Below, in pieces: positions 26,878-37,052 of a stretch of DNA of 64,000 nucleotides (position 1 is its first letter; every line of letters begins with the position of its first letter). The position numbers were made by a program, and so were the translations under genes. The notes beneath the pieces were generated by a model. It worked only from the letters and a program-made list of their open reading frames with translations. It was not told where the DNA came from and did no database searches. The DNA comes from Hyphomicrobiaceae bacterium. Lineage in GTDB: Bacteria; Pseudomonadota; Alphaproteobacteria; Rhizobiales; Devosiaceae. The stretch spans positions 874,310 to 938,309 of the forward strand of contig JACKJF010000004.1 in the NCBI GenBank assembly GCA_020638095.1, in the 5' to 3' direction.

Positions 26878-28677
26878 CTATTCAGCCGCCACGCCACTCA
26901 CCAGCTCCATCGCCTGCCGCTGGTAAAGCCCGCGATAGATGCCCTTCTCGCGTCCGACCAGCGTTGCATGCGTGCCTTCTTCGACGATTTCGCCCTTCGA
27001 AAACACCAGCAGCCTGTCCATGGATTTGACCGTTGACAGCCGGTGCGCCACCACGAGCGTCGTCCTACCTTTCATCAGCCGCTCGGCCGCCTGCTGAATC
27101 AGGTGTTCTGAAACGGAATCAAGGCTCGACGTCGCTTCGTCAAAGATGAGGATTGGCGCGTCGGCAAGGAAAGCCCGCGCCAGCGCCACCCGCTGCCTCT
27201 CGCCGCCCGAGAGCTTGATGCCGCGCTCGCCGACCAGTGTGCCATAACCCTTGGGCAGTTCCTCGATGAAGTCATGCGCATTGGCGAGCTTCGCCGCCGC
27301 AACGATTTCCTTCATCGTCGCACCGGGTCTGGCATAGGCGATATTGTCCGCCAGCGTGCGGTGAAAGAGGATCGGCTCCTGCGGCACCAGCGCAATCTGG
27401 CTCCTGAGCGAAGCCTGGGTGACATTGGCAATATCCTGTCCGTCGATCAGGATCGCCCCGTCATTGATGTCGTAAAGACGCTGGATCAGCTTGACGAAGG
27501 TCGTTTTGCCCGAACCCGAATGGCCGACAAGGCCGACCCGCTCGCCCGCCCGGATCGTGATCGAAAAATCCTCGTAGAGCGGCGTTTCCTTGCCTTGATA
27601 CTGGAAGGTAACGTGGTCGAAGCGGATCTCGCCGTCATTGACCTTGAGTGCACCAGCCCCCTTCCTGTCGGCAACGCTGAGCGGCACCGAGTGTATGTCG
27701 ATCAATTCCTCCATCTCATTGACCGTGCGCTGCAGGTTCCGCACCTGCTGGCCGACGTCCTGAAGGTAGCCCTGCACCACGAAGAAAAGGGTCAGCACGA
27801 AGGCGAGGTCGCCGGCATTGGCCTGCCCGTTCCACGCGAGAACGAGGGCCGTTCCCAGAATGGCGCCGCGGAAGGCCCACATCGCCATCGACTGAATGAC
27901 GAACGTATGGTTGTGGCGAAGCCAGGTTCTCATCGTTCGCTTCGTCCATTTGGACATGGTTTTGGCAACAAAGACCTGCTCGCGCTCCTCGCCGGCAAAG
28001 CTTTTCACCACCGCGTTGCAGCTCACGGAATCGGCCAGAACGCCACCAACCCGCGTGTCCCAGGCGTTGGAAAGCTGGGCGGCCGGCGCGATGTAGACCG
28101 TCATCAGCGCCGAGACCATCACCACGTAAATCGCTGAGCCAAGCCCGACAACCAGTCCCATGACCGGCCAATGCAGAAACAAAATTGTCGCGGCGCTGAT
28201 CAGCAGCGTGAATTTCGGGAACAGGGCGAGAATGATCGTGTCATTCAGACCGTCCATCGCCCACATGGCACGCGTGATCTTGCGGACGGTCGACCCGGCA
28301 AAGCTGTTTGCATGCCAGTCCGAACTCAGATGCTGCACCTTTCGAAACGCCTCGTGCACGATGTCGGGCATCATGCGCAAAGAGAAACGAACGATCCCCG
28401 TGAACACCGCCGCCCGGGACAGAACCATGATCAGGCCAAGCACCAGAATGATCCCGAGGTTGACCAGCGCGTCGTTCCGCGCACCGGCCGCGTCGGTGGC
28501 GAAGTCGCCGAGATTGTTCACCAGCTTGCCGGCAAAAACCGGAGCCAGCGAATCCGCGACTGTCGAGACCAGTCCGGCCGTCAACATCAGCACCAGCCAG
28601 GGCTTTTGCCTCCGCCAGTGATGCCAGGTGAACTTTGCTGCCTTCGAAAAGGCGTTTTGGCGAACGGATTTGGACAT
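26878..28677 (-). CDS. ABC transporter, fused permease and ATPase (exporter type)
   Basis: This 599-residue half-transporter has an N-terminal six-helix exporter domain (type I ABC_membrane). The ATPase domain has Walker A GLVGHSGSGKTTFVK, the Q loop near PQEPILFHRTL, signature LSGGERQRVALARAF, Walker B ILIFDEATSSLDS and switch His in VVAHRLSTV. It should act as a homodimer exporting a lipid, peptide or drug. I chose the ATG at 28677; another ATG five codons upstream is possible. A CCCGGC/GCCGGG hairpin and a putative leader ORF precede it on the same strand. Confidence 0.93.
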   Translation of the reverse strand: MSKSVRQNAFSKAAKFTWHHWRRQKPWLVLMLTAGLVSTVADSLAPVFAGKLVNNLGDFATDAAGARNDALVNLGIILVLGLIMVLSRAAVFTGIVRFSLRMMPDIVHEAFRKVQHLSSDWHANSFAGSTVRKITRAMWAMDGLNDTIILALFPKFTLLISAATILFLHWPVMGLVVGLGSAIYVVMVSALMTVYIAPAAQLSNAWDTRVGGVLADSVSCNAVVKSFAGEEREQVFVAKTMSKWTKRTMRTWLRHNHTFVIQSMAMWAFRGAILGTALVLAWNGQANAGDLAFVLTLFFVVQGYLQDVGQQVRNLQRTVNEMEELIDIHSVPLSVADRKGAGALKVNDGEIRFDHVTFQYQGKETPLYEDFSITIRAGERVGLVGHSGSGKTTFVKLIQRLYDINDGAILIDGQDIANVTQASLRSQIALVPQEPILFHRTLADNIAYARPGATMKEIVAAAKLANAHDFIEELPKGYGTLVGERGIKLSGGERQRVALARAFLADAPILIFDEATSSLDSVSEHLIQQAAERLMKGRTTLVVAHRLSTVKSMDRLLVFSKGEIVEEGTHATLVGREKGIYRGLYQRQAMELVSGVAAE

Positions 28678-28797
28678 TGAAGTCACCATTTTGCCCGGCA
28701 AGACAGCCGGGTCCCAAATAGGCGCGCAAATCGGCTGCGCCTTGAAAATCGAAAATAGTCTGAGGATCGAGTTCAGCCGCGCGCCGCGCGGGAAAAC

Positions 28798-28893
28798 TCA
28801 GGGTGCGAGGGTTGCCGTTCGAAGCCCGGAAACCGCAAAGCCGCCATAGGCAGAGACGACGTCGCACATAAGTGTGACATGATAATTCGTCAT
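28798..28893 (-). CDS. Putative 31-residue leader ORF upstream of the ABC exporter
   Basis: A 31-codon frame begins with ATG at 28891-28893, 5 nt after a perfect GGAGG and about 26 nt after a predicted transcription start. The peptide begins MTNYHVTLMCDVVSAYGG and ends in ATLAP. It lies 120 bp before the ABC transporter start on the same strand, with a GC-rich hairpin between them. It could be a small protein or an attenuator-type leader peptide. I know no family for it, and it is too short for codon-use tests. Confidence 0.45.
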   Translation of the reverse strand: MTNYHVTLMCDVVSAYGGFAVSGLRTATLAP

Positions 28894-28925
28894 CTGAACC
28901 TCCGGCGTCGCATTGGGAACCTATG

Positions 28926-28954
28926 CGATAGATCGGAAATCGGAGTCTGCCAAG
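28926..28954 (-). promoter_or_regulatory. Predicted promoter for the leader ORF and ABC exporter
   Basis: On the minus strand CTTGGC is followed after exactly 17 bp by CTATCG, close to the alphaproteobacterial housekeeping consensus CTTGAC-N17-CTATAT. Transcription would start near 28919. The remaining gap between the exporter and the MarR gene (28678-29070) holds nothing else I can support. Confidence 0.5.
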
Positions 28955-29070
28955 CACGGGTGCGACATTTTGGTCGGATCATCGCAACCTCGCGGTCACC
29001 CGTTGCTCAATTGTCACAAACACAGAAAAGGCCCCATGACCGGACTCGGGTCGCAATAGAGGTCGCCGCC

Positions 29071-29556
29071 TCAGTCGGCCTGGCCAGTCTGAGTGGTATC
29101 CGCGCCGTCCATGCTCGCCCGCATCGGGTCCTGTTCCAGCGCGCCGATCATCTTGACCACCAATTCCCGATAGGCCACGGCCTCTTCCTCGTTGAAGCGG
29201 CTCTGCGCAAGCGCAGTGATGTCCTCAACGATCGCTTGAACCAATTCGCCCTTTCTGAGGCCCTCCTGCGACAGCCGGACAAGGCTCGACCGGCGGTCGG
29301 CGCGGTCGACCTCCCGCTCGATCAGCCCCGCCGCCTCCATTCGCGCCAATGTCGCTGCCATGGTCGGCTGTTCAATCTCCGCAAAGGCGGCCAGTTGCTT
29401 CTGCGTCAGCGCGTCCCCACCCGAAAGCGCCATAAAGACCGGCATATGCGCGGCGCGCATGCCGATCCCGCTAAGCCGCACATCAAGCGCGCGCACCAGC
29501 AGCCGGGCCGCCCGGTTCGTCAGAAAACCGATGGAAGGCGTCCGGTCAAAGGCCAC
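29071..29556 (-). CDS. MarR-family transcriptional regulator
   Basis: This 161-residue winged-helix repressor has HTH and wing segments TQKQLAAFAEIEQPTMAATL, ARMEAAGLIEREVDRADRRS and LVRLSQEGLRKGE, flanked by dimerisation helices. The start is probably the GTG at 29554-29556; it has no Shine-Dalgarno, so the mRNA may be leaderless or start within the operator region. Two palindromes lie immediately upstream, between it and the divergent cytochrome b561 gene, making control of that gene and itself very likely. The ligand is unknown. Confidence 0.88.
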   Translation of the reverse strand: MAFDRTPSIGFLTNRAARLLVRALDVRLSGIGMRAAHMPVFMALSGGDALTQKQLAAFAEIEQPTMAATLARMEAAGLIEREVDRADRRSSLVRLSQEGLRKGELVQAIVEDITALAQSRFNEEEAVAYRELVVKMIGALEQDPMRASMDGADTTQTGQAD

Positions 29557-29559
29557 TAT

Positions 29560-29593
29560 ATAGCTTGCTATCTAATAACATAGCATGCTATAT
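29560..29593. promoter_or_regulatory. Double MarR operator overlapping the b561 promoter
   Basis: Two near-identical palindromes, ATAGCTTGCTAT (29560-29571) and ATAGCATGCTAT (29580-29591), have centres 20 bp apart, about two helical turns. On the plus strand TTGCTA (29565-29570) and CTATAT (29588-29593), 17 bp apart, fit -35 and -10 elements, each lying largely inside one palindrome. A repressor on both sites would block the b561 promoter. Confidence 0.75.
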
Positions 29594-29627
29594 ATCAGTG
29601 AATTGGACAACACTCAAGGACATCAGA

Positions 29628-30107
29628 ATGAACAACCCGACCACCTATTCGCGCACCCAGATCATCTTGCACTGGGTCATCGTTTTGCTCGTGCTGTTCC
29701 AGCTGGTTCTGCATGAGGGCGTCCAGCAGGCATTTCAGGATCGCCTGCACGGCGTGGAGGTCCCTCTGGTCAACCCGCATGTCGTTGCGGGCATTCTCGT
29801 GCTTCTTCTCGTGGCGTGGCGGCTCTGGCTCAGGCTGACCCGTGGCACACCGGCACTACCTGAAACCGAGTCGTCGATTTTCAAGATCCTGGCACTTGCG
29901 ACGCACTGGCTCTTTTATGCGCTGCTCATCATCATGCCGGCCTCGGGCATCGCCCTGTGGTTCTTCCACCTCGCACCCGCCGGCGTCACCCACAATCTGG
30001 CGCGCTGGGTGCTGATGGCGCTCATTCTCATTCATTTCGCGGCGGCGATGATGCATCATTTCGTCTTCCGCACCAACGTGCTGATGCGCATGCTCGGGCG
30101 GGCCTGA
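29628..30107 (+). CDS. Cytochrome b561 family protein (paralogue 2)
   Basis: This 159-residue four-helix di-haem b561 protein is homologous to the one at 18.8 kb. It has YSRTQIILHWVIVLLVLFQL (haem His in ILHW), NPHVVAGILVLLLVAWRLWL, LALATHWLFYALL and ILIHFAAAMMHHFVFRTN, ending VLMRMLGRA. The ATG at 29628 follows AAGGA. It is the divergent partner of the MarR gene, and its promoter is overlaid by the MarR-type operators, so it is probably induced by the MarR ligand. It is followed by a good terminator. Confidence 0.9.
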   Translation: MNNPTTYSRTQIILHWVIVLLVLFQLVLHEGVQQAFQDRLHGVEVPLVNPHVVAGILVLLLVAWRLWLRLTRGTPALPETESSIFKILALATHWLFYALLIIMPASGIALWFFHLAPAGVTHNLARWVLMALILIHFAAAMMHHFVFRTNVLMRMLGRA

Positions 30108-30172
30108 CGCCGTCGTCGCAGCCGTTTTGGCGCTTGAAATGCACTGGAACGGCCACAACCGGTCCGGTCAAA

Positions 30173-30199
30173 AAAGGGGCGAAAGCCCCTTTCTCTTTT
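30173..30199 (+). terminator. Intrinsic terminator of the cytochrome b561 gene
   Basis: An AAAGGGGC/GCCCCTTT stem with a GAAA tetraloop is followed by CTCTTTT. Confidence 0.75.
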
Positions 30200-30299
30200 G
30201 GCGCTTGGTGCCTATAAGCCCGGCCTAGCCTGAAATGTTCGAATCTGCCGACTCGGTGCCTGCCGGGCGGCGCTGCGCAGCCCACTGGACCGCACCTTC

Positions 30300-33200
30300 A
30301 TGCCCAAACGCACCGACATCAAATCGATCATGATCATCGGCGCCGGGCCTATCATCATCGGTCAGGCCTGCGAGTTCGACTATTCGGGCACCCAGGCGGT
30401 CAAGGCACTGAAGGACGAAGGCTACCGCATCGTCCTGATCAATTCGAACCCGGCCACCATCATGACCGATCCGGATCTGGCCGACGCGACCTATATGGAA
30501 CCGATCACGCCGGAAATGGTCGCCAAGATCATCGAAAAGGAACGGCCCGACGCCCTGCTGCCCACCATGGGCGGCCAGACGGCGCTGAACTGCGCGCTGA
30601 CCCTGAGAAAGATGGGCGTGCTCGACAGGTTCGGCGTCGAAATGATCGGCGCCACCGCCGAAGCGATCGACAAGGCTGAGGACCGCGATCTTTTCCGCGA
30701 GGCGATGAAAAAGATCGGGCTCGAAACCGCCAAGGCCGCCTTCGTCAACACGTCCGAGTTGAAGCAGCGCTTTGCCGACGAGCACCAAGCCGGCCTCGAC
30801 GCGCTCAACGCTCAAGGCGCGACTTCGGCTGAAATTGCGGCATTCGAGGCCGACTGGGCCAAGGGCGAACGCATGCGCCGGGAAGAGCACCGGCTCACGG
30901 CGCAGTTGCAGGCCCTGCAGGCCTCGCGCGTTACCGGGCTGCCCGCCATCGTCCGGCCGTCCTTCACCCTTGGTGGGACCGGCGGCGGCATCGCCTACAC
31001 GCTCGAAGAACTCTACGACATCGTCCTGTCGGGCGTTGACGCCTCACCCACCAACGAGGTCCTCGTCGAAGAATCCATCCTCGGCTGGAAGGAATTCGAG
31101 ATGGAGGTGGTGCGCGACAAGGCCGACAATTGCATCATCATCTGCTCGATCGAAAACGTCGACCCGATGGGGGTTCATACCGGCGACTCCATCACCGTCG
31201 CCCCGGCCCTGACCCTCACCGACAAGGAATACCAGATCATGCGCGACGCCTCGATCGCCGTTCTGCGCGAGATCGGGGTGGAAACCGGCGGCTCGAACGT
31301 CCAGTTCGCCATCAATCCGGCCGACGGGCGCATGATCGTCATCGAGATGAACCCGCGCGTGTCGCGTTCGTCGGCCCTCGCTTCCAAGGCAACCGGATTT
31401 CCCATTGCCAAGGTCGCAGCGCGGCTCGCCGTTGGCTACACGCTCGACGAGCTCGAAAACGACATCACCGGCGGCGCAACCCCGGCCAGTTTCGAGCCGA
31501 CCATCGACTACGTCGTGACCAAAATCCCGCGTTTCGCCTTCGAGAAATTCCCGGGCGCCGCACCGCTTCTCAACACGTCGATGAAGTCGGTCGGTGAAGC
31601 CATGGCCATCGGCCGCACCTTTGCCGAGAGCTTCCAGAAGGCCCTGCGCTCGCTCGAGACGGGTCTGACTGGCCTGAATGAAATCCTCATCCCCGGCCTC
31701 GGTGAAGGCGAAGACAAGAACGCCATCCGCGCCGCCCTCGGAACACCGACGCCCGATCGTATTCTGCACGTTGCCCAGGCCATGCGCCTCGGTTTCACCA
31801 ATGAGCAGGTGTTTCAGGCCTGCAAGATCGATCCCTGGTTTCTTGAGCAGATCCGCACCATCGTCGAAACCGAAAAGAAGATCCGAGAAATCGGCCTGCC
31901 CGATGATGCCGACAACCTGCGCATGCTGAAATCGATGGGCTTTTCGGACGCGCGGCTCGCCGAGCTTTCGGGCACGAGCGGCTCCAAGGTCCGTTCCCTG
32001 CGGCGCGAACTTGGCGTCCGGCCCGTCTACAAGCGTATCGACACCTGCGCCGCCGAATTCGCGGCCCCGACCGCCTACATGTATTCGACCTACGAAATGC
32101 CGTTCGCCGGCACGGTGTCGGACGAGGCCTTGCCCTCTGACAAAAAGAAGGTCGTCATTCTCGGCGGCGGGCCCAACCGCATCGGCCAAGGCATCGAATT
32201 CGATTACTGCTGCTGCCACGCCGCCTTCTCGCTGTCGGACGCGGGCTATGAGACCATCATGGTCAACTGCAACCCCGAGACCGTTTCGACCGATTACGAC
32301 ACCTCCGACCGGCTCTATTTCGAGCCGCTGACTGAGGAAGACGTGATCGAAATTCTCGAAACCGAGAAATCGCGCGGCACCCTGCACGGCGTCATCGTTC
32401 AGTTCGGCGGCCAGACCCCGCTCAATCTCGCCGAAGCCGTCGAAAAGGCCGGCGTGCCCATTCTCGGCACCCAGCCCGACGCCATCGACCTCGCCGAAGA
32501 CCGCGACCGGTTCATGAAGCTTTTGCACCGGTTGGAGCTCAACCAGCCGCAGAACGGCATCGCCTATTCGCTCGAACAGGCGCGCATGGTCGCCGACAAG
32601 ATCGGTTTCCCGCTGGTCATCCGTCCGTCCTACGTGCTTGGCGGCCGGGCTATGGCCATCGTCACCGGCCCGGAGATGTTCGAATCCTACGTGCAGTCGA
32701 CTCTGACTGAACTCGTGCCTCACGAAATCCGTGCCAAATATCCCAACGACAAGACCGGTCAGATCAACTCGGTCCTCGCCGATAACCCGCTTCTCTTCGA
32801 CGCCTATCTTCAGGGCGCAACCGAGATCGACGTCGATTGCCTGAGCGATGGCACCGATGTCTTCGTCGCCGGGATCATGGAGCATATCGAGGAAGCCGGC
32901 ATCCATTCGGGCGACAGCGCATGCTCCCTGCCCCCGGCCAACCTCGCGCCGGCCATCATCGCCGAACTCAAGCGGCAATCGCGTGAACTGGCGATCGCCC
33001 TCAAGGTCGGCGGGCTGATGAACGTGCAATTCGCGGTCCAGGGCCAGACGATCTTCATCATCGAGGTCAATCCCCGCGCCTCGCGCACCGTGCCGTTCGT
33101 CGCCAAGGTCATCGGCCAGCCGATCGCCAAGATCGCCTCGCGCATCATGGCCGGAGAGAAGTTGCAGAGCTTCGGCCTGACCGAGCCGAACCTTCGCCAC

Positions 33201-33761
33201 ATCGCGGTCAAGGAAGCGGTCTTTCCCTTTGCCCGTTTTCCCGGCGTCGATCCGGTGCTCGGCCCCGAAATGCGTTCGACCGGCGAAGTCATCGGGCTCG
33301 ACACCGGCTTTGCCATGGCCTTCGCCAAGTCGCAGCTTGGCTCGGGCACGCAGTTGCCGCGCGAAGGCACGGTTTTCGTCTCGGTTCGCGACGAAGACAA
33401 GGAGGCGATCACGCCGGCGATGAAGAAGCTCCACGACATGGGATTCAGGATCATCGCCACCGGCGGCACTCAGCGGCATCTCGAAGAACACGGCGTCCCC
33501 GCCCGCAAGGTCAACAAGGTGCTCGAAGGCCGGCCGAATGTTGTCGACGAAATGAAGAACGGCGATGTTCACCTCGTCATCAACACGACGGGTGGATCGA
33601 AGTCCGTCTCCGACAGCCGCTCCATCCGCCGCACCGCGCTGATGGACAAAATCCCCTATTACACGACGACTGCTGGTGCCATCGCCGCCGTCGCGGCCAT
33701 ATCCGCCTGCCGCGAGGGCGATCTCACCGTGCGCTCGGTGCAGGATTATTTCGCGGCATAG
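30300..33761 (+). CDS. carB: Carbamoyl-phosphate synthase large subunit
   Basis: CarB makes carbamoyl phosphate from bicarbonate, ATP and ammonia supplied by CarA. At 1153 residues it has two homologous ATP-grasp halves. The first has [20 protein letters not shown] and [20 protein letters not shown]; the second has [20 protein letters not shown] and [20 protein letters not shown]. The oligomerisation domain lies between them, and a C-terminal MGS-like allosteric domain ([20 protein letters not shown]) follows. It is about 70-80 residues longer than the E. coli enzyme because of an insertion in the first ATP-grasp (around residues 150-200), usual for this group. Its end overlaps the convergent AraC gene by 16 bp. 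Confidence 0.98.
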   Translation: MPKRTDIKSIMIIGAGPIIIGQACEFDYSGTQAVKALKDEGYRIVLINSNPATIMTDPDLADATYMEPITPEMVAKIIEKERPDALLPTMGGQTALNCALTLRKMGVLDRFGVEMIGATAEAIDKAEDRDLFREAMKKIGLETAKAAFVNTSELKQRFADEHQAGLDALNAQGATSAEIAAFEADWAKGERMRREEHRLTAQLQALQASRVTGLPAIVRPSFTLGGTGGGIAYTLEELYDIVLSGVDASPTNEVLVEESILGWKEFEMEVVRDKADNCIIICSIENVDPMGVHTGDSITVAPALTLTDKEYQIMRDASIAVLREIGVETGGSNVQFAINPADGRMIVIEMNPRVSRSSALASKATGFPIAKVAARLAVGYTLDELENDITGGATPASFEPTIDYVVTKIPRFAFEKFPGAAPLLNTSMKSVGEAMAIGRTFAESFQKALRSLETGLTGLNEILIPGLGEGEDKNAIRAALGTPTPDRILHVAQAMRLGFTNEQVFQACKIDPWFLEQIRTIVETEKKIREIGLPDDADNLRMLKSMGFSDARLAELSGTSGSKVRSLRRELGVRPVYKRIDTCAAEFAAPTAYMYSTYEMPFAGTVSDEALPSDKKKVVILGGGPNRIGQGIEFDYCCCHAAFSLSDAGYETIMVNCNPETVSTDYDTSDRLYFEPLTEEDVIEILETEKSRGTLHGVIVQFGGQTPLNLAEAVEKAGVPILGTQPDAIDLAEDRDRFMKLLHRLELNQPQNGIAYSLEQARMVADKIGFPLVIRPSYVLGGRAMAIVTGPEMFESYVQSTLTELVPHEIRAKYPNDKTGQINSVLADNPLLFDAYLQGATEIDVDCLSDGTDVFVAGIMEHIEEAGIHSGDSACSLPPANLAPAIIAELKRQSRELAIALKVGGLMNVQFAVQGQTIFIIEVNPRASRTVPFVAKVIGQPIAKIASRIMAGEKLQSFGLTEPNLRHIAVKEAVFPFARFPGVDPVLGPEMRSTGEVIGLDTGFAMAFAKSQLGSGTQLPREGTVFVSVRDEDKEAITPAMKKLHDMGFRIIATGGTQRHLEEHGVPARKVNKVLEGRPNVVDEMKNGDVHLVINTTGGSKSVSDSRSIRRTALMDKIPYYTTTAGAIAAVAAISACREGDLTVRSVQDYFAA

Positions 33762-34693
33762 CGCGTGCGGCTTGAGAGTCCATCGGTCTCGGTTATCGCT
33801 GCAACCGGATCGTCTTCTGCTGCGAGCCGCGCTCCAAGCAGTCGGTAGAACCAGAAGCTTTCTTCGGTCTCGATCAGTTCCATGATCCGCGCCGGAGGCA
33901 TGCCGGTGACCCTGCGAACCTGCCGACCCATATGGGCCTGGTCGGCGTAGCCGAATTCCTGGGCAAGACCTGCCAGATCGCGGGTTCCTTCCTCGAACGA
34001 GCGCACGAACAGCTGTTCGACGCGCGCCTGCTGGTCAAGATCGCGTTGCGAAAAGCCTGACCATCGTTTTACCCGGCGCTGCAGCTGCCTGAGGCTTTTT
34101 CCGGCGCCGAGAGTGGCGGCGCGCATCGCCAGGGCGACGGCCCAGTCCTTGAACCAGACCGGACTGATGCCGTCCCGTGGACGGCGTTGGCGCCACAGCG
34201 GCTCCAACCTGTCCTGAAACTGCAAAAAGCCCGCGCCAACTTCGCCAACCCGCGCCGCATCACGCACGATCTCGGCCAGATCCGGCGCGAGGACGTCGTC
34301 CATCGCTTGGGTCTTTTCACCGATGGCCTCTGCCGATGTGCCGGTCAGCGCCTGCCATGCCTCTGGATAGAAGACCACCGTAACGCCACAGGCAGCAGCC
34401 GGGCTCCACATGGTCGCGGGGTGTTGCCTGTGCCCGTTCACCGAGAGCACGGGCAATTTCTCAAATTGAACTTGGCCGCCGGACCTTCTGAGTTCGAAGA
34501 CCTCGCCCTGCTTGATCCAGGAAAGACCGCAATAGGGTGATCGCGGAAAATGGCTGATCCGCTGCGCGTCGCTCATGGCAACGCCGCGCGTGTCCCGCAC
34601 GACGGCCATGGCAATGCACCCCGCCAGCGCCCGTCGCGGCAACAGCAGATAGCCGCGCTCCCGATCCGACACGCGGCGGCCATCGCCCGTCAT
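33746..34693 (-). CDS. AraC-family transcriptional regulator
   Basis: This 315-residue regulator has an N-terminal region with no named domain (DUF6597-like AraC sensors are similar). A C-terminal AraC double HTH follows: [20 protein letters not shown], then [20 protein letters not shown] and [20 protein letters not shown]. The ATG at 34693 is adjacent to TGGGGA; a longer in-frame start at 34720 is possible. It is divergent from the nuoB-like gene and converges with carB, overlapping it by 16 bp. Target and effector are unknown. Confidence 0.82.
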   Translation of the reverse strand: MTGDGRRVSDRERGYLLLPRRALAGCIAMAVVRDTRGVAMSDAQRISHFPRSPYCGLSWIKQGEVFELRRSGGQVQFEKLPVLSVNGHRQHPATMWSPAAACGVTVVFYPEAWQALTGTSAEAIGEKTQAMDDVLAPDLAEIVRDAARVGEVGAGFLQFQDRLEPLWRQRRPRDGISPVWFKDWAVALAMRAATLGAGKSLRQLQRRVKRWSGFSQRDLDQQARVEQLFVRSFEEGTRDLAGLAQEFGYADQAHMGRQVRRVTGMPPARIMELIETEESFWFYRLLGARLAAEDDPVAAITETDGLSSRTRYAAK

Positions 34694-34811
34694 TCCCCAG
34701 CCTGAACCGTGTTCGATCAACTACCACTCGCGCGCCGAAAGTGTCGTTTTCATTCTATATCGTGGCGAAGCCGGGTGCGACAATGCGCGCCGATCACGAT
34801 TGGAATCCGAA

Positions 34812-35336
34812 ATGCCTTCCTCCGTCAGCGCGAAGCCCGCAATGCCCGATGCGGCCACCGCCTTTTCGAACGGATTGGCCGACAAGGGATACCTCGTCAC
34901 CTCGAGCGAAGACCTGATCAACTGGGCCAGAACGGGCTCATTGCACATCCTGACCTTCGGGCTGGCCTGTTGCGCCGTTGAAATGATGCAATTTGGCGCG
35001 CCGCGCTACGATTTCGACCGCTACGGCACCCCATTTCGCGGCTCACCCCGCCAGTCCGACGTCATGATCGTTGCGGGGACGCTGACCAACAAGATGGCCC
35101 CGGCCCTGCGCAAGGCCTACGACCAGATGCTCGAGCCGCGCTATGTCATCTCCATGGGCTCCTGCGCCAATGGCGGTGGCTACTATCATTATTCCTATTC
35201 GGTCGTGCGGGGTTGCGACCGCATCATTCCCGTCGATATCTATGTTCCCGGCTGCCCGCCCACCGCCGAGGCTCTGCTCTACTCGATCCTGCTGCTGCAA
35301 AAGAAAATCCGCCGCACCGGCAGCATCGAACGATAG
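34812..35336 (+). CDS. nuoB: Orphan NADH-quinone oxidoreductase subunit B-like protein
   Basis: NuoB carries the terminal 4Fe-4S cluster N2 of complex I. This 174-residue protein has all four cluster ligands: the adjacent pair in [14 protein letters not shown], one in [18 protein letters not shown] and one in [20 protein letters not shown]. It also keeps [20 protein letters not shown]. No other nuo gene is nearby, whereas the usual nuo operon has nuoA before and nuoC after nuoB. It is therefore either a second genomic copy or a complex I gene that was separated. The symbol marks homology, not operon membership. Confidence 0.88.
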   Translation: MPSSVSAKPAMPDAATAFSNGLADKGYLVTSSEDLINWARTGSLHILTFGLACCAVEMMQFGAPRYDFDRYGTPFRGSPRQSDVMIVAGTLTNKMAPALRKAYDQMLEPRYVISMGSCANGGGYYHYSYSVVRGCDRIIPVDIYVPGCPPTAEALLYSILLLQKKIRRTGSIER

Positions 35337-35459
35337 AGCAGCGCTGTTCGGGCGGGGCCAGAACCGGTCGCGGCGCTCCGACACGCGCCATCTCTAGCAG
35401 CACGACCAAAGTCCTCTCACGACCGCCGCTCAGCTCAGGATCACGTGGTGCCGGAGGTC

Positions 35460-36833
35460 TCAGACGACGACATCGCCGGCACCAATATCATGCAGGTCGA
35501 CGCCATTGATCAGAACGAAGGTCCCCTTGAATTCAAAGCCAACCTTGTTGTTGTGCGTATTGCCGACCTCGAAAAAATGAGACAGCGCCTGACTCTTCGT
35601 TCTGAAACCGAAGGCCGCTAAATTCAGCTTGTCTATTCCGTCCTCGAAGTCAGTGACGGTGTTGTCGTCCTGGTTTCTGCCGAAGTGGAAAAAGTCCCGC
35701 TCCGTACCGCCGGTTAGTTCGTCATTGCCCTTGCCGGCATAAAGATGGTCGATCCCCGCATCGCCCCCAATTATGTCATCGCCGGCGCGGCCCTTGATCG
35801 TGTCGTTGTCCGCCCCGCCATTGATGACGTCGTCATCCACTTGGCTTCCAATCAGCGTGTCATCTCCAGCATCCCCACTAACGGTGCCGTCCACACGCCC
35901 AAAACGGCCATTGAATGTGTCTGCCCCACCACCGAGGTTGATGTCGCCGAAAATATCACCACTGTTTCGGACAACATCATCAAGTGCGTTGCCCGAAATA
36001 GCGACACCCCCGGCGCCGGACATGACGCCCTTGTTAATTATGTTCACTGCAGCCGAATTGGCGTCCACTGAGACCGCGGCGCTTCCTCTTCCCGAAATTT
36101 CGCCAGAGTTGATGATCTTCAAATCCACAGAATCGGCAATACTGATCCCCGCGACGCCGGAGATACTGCCACTGTTTGTGATCAGCCCGTTCGAAACCAG
36201 TTGGAATATCATGCCGGAACTTGAAGTACCCGATATTACGCCCGCATTGTTGACCTGCAGACCATTGCTTGAATACGCCATGACTCCGACATGTCCGCTC
36301 ACGCTTCCGTGGTTCTGTAAAACTCCAATTTCGCAATCTCCAAAATAAACGGCGACGTGGGTCGCAGACGTAATATTTCCAGAGTTAAACACGTTCAGAT
36401 TTGCATCACCCGACAAATTTAGTCCTCTTTGTGCGAGACTATTAATTTCTCCGGTATTGACAATTCTGCTGAAATCACTGTTTGAGAGCTTTACAGCATC
36501 GCTACCGCTGATCTGACCTGCATTCGAAAGGAATGTGAATTGGTGGCTGACATTAACGCCCGCGTGCGAATCCGGGTCGCCGCGTACGACCCCTTCAACT
36601 CCGATCAAAAAGTTGAAACCGAATGCGCCCGTATCCGTAGACTGGAAATTCAGGCCGTAGCTTGATTGTGAAACGATGGTGCCATCGACAACAATGTCGA
36701 TATCGCCTTCGGAAGCACTAGTCATATTGATGGCATCGCCAGTGGCCACCAGCACGCCGACATCGGCCGGCACATAAAGAGTATCACCAGTACCCAACGA
36801 AACCGTGCTGGTCGTATCTGTTTGAATAGTCAT
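35460..36833 (-). CDS. RTX-type calcium-binding protein with beta-helix N-terminus (RTX1)
   Basis: This 457-residue protein has three parts. Residues about 60-290 are a repetitive beta-helix with recurring NSGxIxG/NxGVISG motifs (for example FNSGNITSATHV, NNAGVISGTSSS). About 295-370 are RTX nonapeptides (GDAGDDTLIG, GRAGDDIIGG, GKGNDELTGG) that bind Ca2+. The last 80 form a domain shared by all five RTX proteins here (DFFHFGRNQDDNTVTDFED, KSQALSHFFEVGNTHNNKVG). There is no N-terminal signal, so export by type I secretion via the C-terminus is expected. No transporter gene is nearby. Confidence 0.85.
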   Translation of the reverse strand: MTIQTDTTSTVSLGTGDTLYVPADVGVLVATGDAINMTSASEGDIDIVVDGTIVSQSSYGLNFQSTDTGAFGFNFLIGVEGVVRGDPDSHAGVNVSHQFTFLSNAGQISGSDAVKLSNSDFSRIVNTGEINSLAQRGLNLSGDANLNVFNSGNITSATHVAVYFGDCEIGVLQNHGSVSGHVGVMAYSSNGLQVNNAGVISGTSSSGMIFQLVSNGLITNSGSISGVAGISIADSVDLKIINSGEISGRGSAAVSVDANSAAVNIINKGVMSGAGGVAISGNALDDVVRNSGDIFGDINLGGGADTFNGRFGRVDGTVSGDAGDDTLIGSQVDDDVINGGADNDTIKGRAGDDIIGGDAGIDHLYAGKGNDELTGGTERDFFHFGRNQDDNTVTDFEDGIDKLNLAAFGFRTKSQALSHFFEVGNTHNNKVGFEFKGTFVLINGVDLHDIGAGDVVV

Positions 36834-37052
36834 CGCTTCACCCCCCGTTCAGCGCCAACAACGTCACGAGGTCACGCGAAGTTCTGCCCCGTCTCTCTTC
36901 TTGACGGGCAACATTGTGCCATTAGTCCCGGCCGATCAACCCGGCGCTTCCAGAATACGGGAAGTCGTCTTCGCGCCGCGGCCGACCGAACCCGCCGAGA
37001 GCTTCCCGCGGGCAGACCCTGATGGCGGCGTATGGATGACCTGGAGAACGAG

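Noticed and set aside
31044..33572. A continuous 842-codon frame on the minus strand inside carB
   Set aside because: It is exactly antisense to a conserved carB, has no domain motif and low-complexity composition. Long antisense frames are expected in GC-rich DNA with biased third positions.
16994..33761. carA and carB separation as a rearrangement
   Set aside because: carA and carB are often apart in alphaproteobacteria, and both genes are intact, so this is not unusual by itself.
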